64,000 nucleotides of DNA, from the NCBI GenBank assembly GCA_030268105.1, contig BSDZ01000004.1, positions 4,265,001-4,329,000 of the forward strand, in the 5' to 3' direction. Positions 60,246 through 64,000 of the stretch are shown here, in pieces (the first letter of the stretch is position 1; each line of letters begins with the position of its first letter). The stretch is from Volvox africanus. Taxonomy: Eukaryota > Chlorophyta > Chlorophyceae > Chlamydomonadales > Volvocaceae. The notes beneath the pieces are model-generated. The model had not been told where the DNA came from and ran no database searches. It worked only from the letters and a program-made list of their open reading frames with translations. The position numbers and the translations under genes were made by a program.

Positions 60246-60432
60246 GCGCCAAGTGAATGCATTCACAAAGCAGATTGTGGCAGTCGGACGCTGCAATGCT
60301 TTGAAAAAGTAGGACGTTGGGGATTATCGGGAGTTGAATTAGCGTGTACTAGCTATAAATCTGAACCTGGAACTTTTTTTTGGTCCATTTCGTATGTGCG
60401 GCGAATACATGTGTGCTCTTGGTTTTTAGTTC

Positions 60433-60437
60433 TGTAA
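60433..60437 (+). promoter_or_regulatory. putative TGTAA poly(A) signal of malate synthase
   Basis: TGTAA lies about 190 bases past the malate synthase stop, a normal 3' UTR length for this group of algae. Confidence 0.4.
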
Positions 60438-61327
60438 CACGTATGGCAGCACCTACTTTGTATATGATTCACTTCGATTGGCCAATTGTGTGCTGCTGTA
60501 TCGCGTATGATTATTCTGCAATATCTTAGGTCGACAATGCGCAGAGGATGAACACAGCCAGGTTTTGAATCTAGAGACGAGTTGGCAGATATTCTTACTC
60601 TTGCTCCAGCCCCGGTAACCTCCGATTGGCAGCACCATCCCCTGTGTCCGGCCGAATAGGCTCCCAATCCTAATAGTTGATTCCGGACTTGAATAGGAAC
60701 GATCTTGTCCTAGACATCCTACCTGAATTCTTGCACCTATAATATCGAACCGGCAGGATATGGTCTGGTCCAGTAACATCCGTTAAAAGGACTGGAGGAC
60801 TCATCCGCATCTATACACGCGAACACATGTTTAATGGGATACAGGTTTTAACAGGATAATTAAGAAATGCATCAGCCACGGTGCGAGAAGCAGTTCTGTC
60901 ATGAACTAGATGCTTTCCACGAAGGTAGAGGCGGAGCGACAGCTGTATAATAACGGTGCAACCAAGCGCATGTCATCAAATTTTCCAAACGAATGACACG
61001 AAAGCCCAACGATGCAACATCTTATCCAGTCTAGGCGTCTTATACATTACTATCTATGCGTAATTCTTCATTTGTAATAATACAAACCTGATAACAGAAC
61101 TGGAAAAACATCAGAAGTCAGGTAGTGGGCACGTTGGTCGTGAGATGACAGCGGAGCTGCGGCAAATCTTTACACATTCTGCCGTACTATAACGCACGAC
61201 ATTCGGCAGCGACCAGGGTACAAAAGCCAATGCATTTGAAAAAGTACTATAATATTGTAAGCTTAAATATCGTTGAAGTTAGTTTGCCTAGCCATCTGCT
61301 GTGCATTCCGTTGATAGGACAAGCACG
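60438..61327. other. intergenic, no gene recognised
   Basis: Moderately AT-rich with no frame showing a family pattern. It should contain the promoter of the downstream 90-residue membrane protein gene. Confidence 0.4.
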
Positions 61328-61821
61328 ATGGCCCCACGGAGCGCTGCGTTCAAGCTCCCGGTGGACGTTTACTTTCTAATCATGCCTATTGCTTGTGCTG
61401 CCGTTGGTCTTGTTACCATGGTGTCACGAGTTCCAGCCCTTGATCCAGAGTAAGCTTTGAGGCTGTGCTAGTTGGGTCTCGAGGGGCCTTGCTGACGCGG
61501 CATCGTTCCGGAGCAGGGCAACCCGGAACCCAGCTTTCTACGAGGATGAGAAATACGCTTCAGCTGTTGGCACACGTTATGGGAACGAAATTAAATCGGT
61601 GAGTGGTGAATGGTTGACCGGAGCGGAACGAAATCCCAACGGCCCCTTGCACAACGAGCCATTGCCCCTCATCCCGCAGTTATTCGACATGCGCATTCGT
61701 GCGGGAAAGTTTTCGGTGTTCAACAACGAGGTAATTATTTGAGAAATTGAATTTCTTGATTTCCTCAAATCCGCTAATATCGTTCCATGTCCGAACTGTG
61801 CAGTTCAAGGTTCCTGAGTGA
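61328..61821 (+). CDS. small single-pass membrane protein (B12D/MLRQ-like?)
   Basis: Four exons (61328-61449, 61517-61598, 61680-61730, 61804-61821) join in phase to 90 codons plus TGA with GT/AG introns of 67-81 bases, the shortest in the window. The N-terminus MAPRSAAFKLPVDVYFLIM leads into one transmembrane helix (about residues 13-34). PALDPEATRNPAFYEDEKYA and a charged tail ending NNEFKVPE follow. The layout (short basic head, P-x-D-V-Y before a single helix, DPE with an Asn-Pro after it) resembles small mitochondrial inner-membrane proteins of the B12D/MLRQ (complex I accessory) type. That link is from pattern memory and is weak. Tight introns, good splice sites and consistent phase make the gene itself convincing. 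Confidence 0.7.
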
Positions 61822-63365
61822 GCGTCGCAATATCGAGCTTACATTAAGAATACTTATTTTGCAAGGCGGAAGAATATAAACGTATCGTCGAGTTGCTCGG
61901 TGTATGCATACGAAATTCGTCTCGTAAAGCCTCGAAGCATTCCTGTGATCTTATTATCGTTTGTATTGAAGTTGTTGTCTGTTGAAAATGTGATCAGGAC
62001 GCATCAAATATTAACGACGGCCGAAGATCGTTATTTGGGATAGTCGTGGGCAGAGTTTGCCCCTTCCCGATTGTACTAAATTGTACTATTGAGACAGTAC
62101 GTGACATTAAGATCGTTTGCATATTTGATTGATAACGCAGAAACTCTCATAGCACATAATTATATGTCGTTATATTTTTCAAGGAGCTGTAATGTTCTCA
62201 CGCAGCATTTTCCTCGCTGCATACATTTGCCCGTACTGCATATCTACTCGTCATCCATATCAATTTACTGAACATCTCATTTCAAACCTTACATTTGTTT
62301 TTCTCTCAAGTAATGATACTAACCTGCAGAGACAGAATAACATAAATCTAGACTGCAGCTCCTCGCCAAAATATAAAGAAACATCCGCATATTGTACTTT
62401 AATCAAACGAGCCGCATCTTCATCGCTCATCCGTACGTTGTGCCATGCGCAAATATCTACGATCCTTCAATCAACTTTGCCGACCGGAGCGTCTGCCAAT
62501 ATTCGATTCCAGGAATAGATCCCGTGGCAACGGAAACATCTTGAACACACATGCCTGGCCACCCGCGCCTATCGGATCCCGCAAAGAAGGCTAAAAAGAA
62601 GGTTGTCGCTAAGCCGTGCATAAGAAGCTAACCAGCACCTGATCATCATCGGCGATTTCCTAAAATGAACAAATTCACCCAAACGGCTTCAATAACACCC
62701 GGGGACATGAATCAAAACCCCAACTCCACTCCTCTTATATGTACACGTGCGCCAGCTTTGCCTTTGTGGTTGGAACCCACCCAGCGCTGCAATTCGCCCG
62801 AGCGCATTCACAGGATACGAAGCCATTTCTATATTTCTTATCTCTCCACCACTAAGGCAGCCGCCAACACACCCCAATTCTTTCATAAAAAGCCAGAGAA
62901 CTGGAATGCCTTCAAAACATTACGTAATGATACAATCAGTAGACGCGCAGTACTTTCGGGCAAAGGGAGGTCGATTGCTTTGACAACACAAAGACTCGGT
63001 CTGCCGTCCGTGGGTCGTTGAGGACCCCAGGTAAACATCAAGAGCCATCAATAGTTGCTGCATCGGCGGTCCCCGAACCCAGATATCACGAAATCAAAAA
63101 CTATAATGGGATGGTCCGGTACTTGGGGCTGTGAAATGTTATCGAGTCCGCGCAAAGGAGGGTTTGTCGTATCACACATGACGCAACATCGGGCCTTATT
63201 CCAGGATATCGCATTATGCATCACGGATACTGTATAATGCATCTTCTTGATCCGTCCTCGTACATGAAAACCTCGGAAAACGGAAAGCAAAACTGGCCCA
63301 AATAAAGCCAAGTCAAATGTTTCGGGAAACCCGTACTCGATGGTCCCAATCCGGTGAATCCACGC
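61822..63365. other. intergenic, no gene recognised
   Basis: AT-rich around 61900-62500. A short plus-strand frame from 62551 reads a Lys-rich DPAKKAKKKVVAKP that recalls histone H1 tails, but it stops after 26 codons. Nothing else is supported. Confidence 0.35.
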
Positions 63366-64000
63366 TCACGTCCGCCACATGCGACCAAGCAGGTTGCTGC
63401 CGCCAGCGACAACGCCCATCTTCCGTCGGACAGGACTAGCAGCGTACAGGGACCCGCTGAATGCTACCACAGGTCGGATGGTGCGCGCCGGCAAGTATGC
63501 TGCAACTGAGGCGGTGAGAAAGCGGCTGCTGCTGCTGCTGCTGCTGCGAGGCCCCCGCTCCCTGCGCTGTGGAAGCGGCAGAGCCACAAGCCGACTCCCT
63601 TGCCGTCCAATGTAATGCTCGTTCCATACGCCTATTTTCTGTTCAAACATAAGACCCAGAACAGCGAGCAACCCTAAACGTGTCCGGTCATTTTGCCAGA
63701 TTTGTCCTCCACCATTGACCGGCGCTTCAATGCCTTCACAATCACACAGAGCTAGGGTCATGAGCACAGCTGCTGCAAGCGGGATGGGCGACAGCGCGGC
63801 CGAAGGGAATATAGGCAATAGTGTCCACGGCAACAGCCGGTGAGGTGCCTCCCCACGGCCTAGTGCAGTCGTGACGAGAGCACCCTCTGAGTGACTGTGG
63901 TTGTCCGCGTCCACGGCACCGGTAGAAGCAGCAAGCCAGTTGGCAGCCTTCCCCTGCCTGGCTGAGTCCATGAAGTAAGCGCCCAGGGGCTGCGACCAAA
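63366..64000 (-). CDS. possible partial coding exon at window end, function unknown
   Basis: One minus-strand frame is open from the window edge to 63366, more than 200 codons. It contains a hydrophobic segment (LLPIFPSAALSPIPLAAAVLMTLA) compatible with a membrane helix and a serine run encoded by CAG/CTG repeats near 63530. I recognise no family. The long open frame could be fortuitous in GC-rich DNA, or only part of it may be exon. The gene would start beyond the window. Confidence 0.25.
   Translation of the reverse strand, partial: WSQPLGAYFMDSARQGKAANWLAASTGAVDADNHSHSEGALVTTALGRGEAPHRLLPWTLLPIFPSAALSPIPLAAAVLMTLALCDCEGIEAPVNGGGQIWQNDRTRLGLLAVLGLMFEQKIGVWNEHYIGRQGSRLVALPLPQRRERGPRSSSSSSSRFLTASVAAYLPARTIRPVVAFSGSLYAASPVRRKMGVVAGGSNLLGRMWRT

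Overview
The window looks like nuclear DNA of a green alga, most likely a chlamydomonadalean chlorophyte. Genes are split into many short GC-rich exons separated by introns of about 60-1000 bases. Some splice donors are GC rather than GT. Two genes have a TGTAA-type poly(A) signal about 190-200 bases past the stop. One gene encodes an LW-repeat (OPR-like) protein of the kind abundant in these algae. LINE debris, simple repeats and short dispersed repeats fill the space between genes. The species cannot be named from sequence alone.

Left part (1-24 kb): the 3' end of a SAM methyltransferase gene (+); a five-exon CUSTOS-like nuclear protein gene (-); a repeat-rich stretch with a 240-base GA tract, a 410-base direct repeat and a foldback; a complete five-exon ZIP metal transporter (-, 397 aa); 6 kb of intergenic DNA with a broken LINE reverse transcriptase and an AT-rich island; and a nine-exon OPR-like repeat protein (+, about 1102 aa).

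Centre (24.5-50.7 kb, all on the minus strand): four consecutive pyruvate kinase (PK) modules, here called A, B, C and D in transcription order. A, C and D keep the catalytic residues. B has lost nearly all of them and carries a 5.6 kb intron containing the remains of a LINE. The C-to-D junction splices in phase, and A-to-B and B-to-C can do so too. The locus is therefore either one giant four-module protein or a very tight tandem array. Module A has a perfect EF-hand calcium loop in its C-terminal domain. A, C and D share nearly identical exon and intron tracts, which points to gene conversion.

Right part (50.7-64 kb): a small GCK-domain protein gene (+, 100 aa, three exons), a complete eleven-exon malate synthase gene (+, 546 aa, ending in the PTS1-like tripeptide SRM), a four-exon gene for a 90-aa single-pass membrane protein (+), and an open frame running off the end on the minus strand. 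Malate synthase (glyoxylate cycle) and pyruvate kinase both serve central carbon metabolism, but nothing here shows they are co-regulated. One intron in each locus does carry the same 207-base repeat. Exon boundaries were placed by eye from splice sites, reading phase and protein family pattern.
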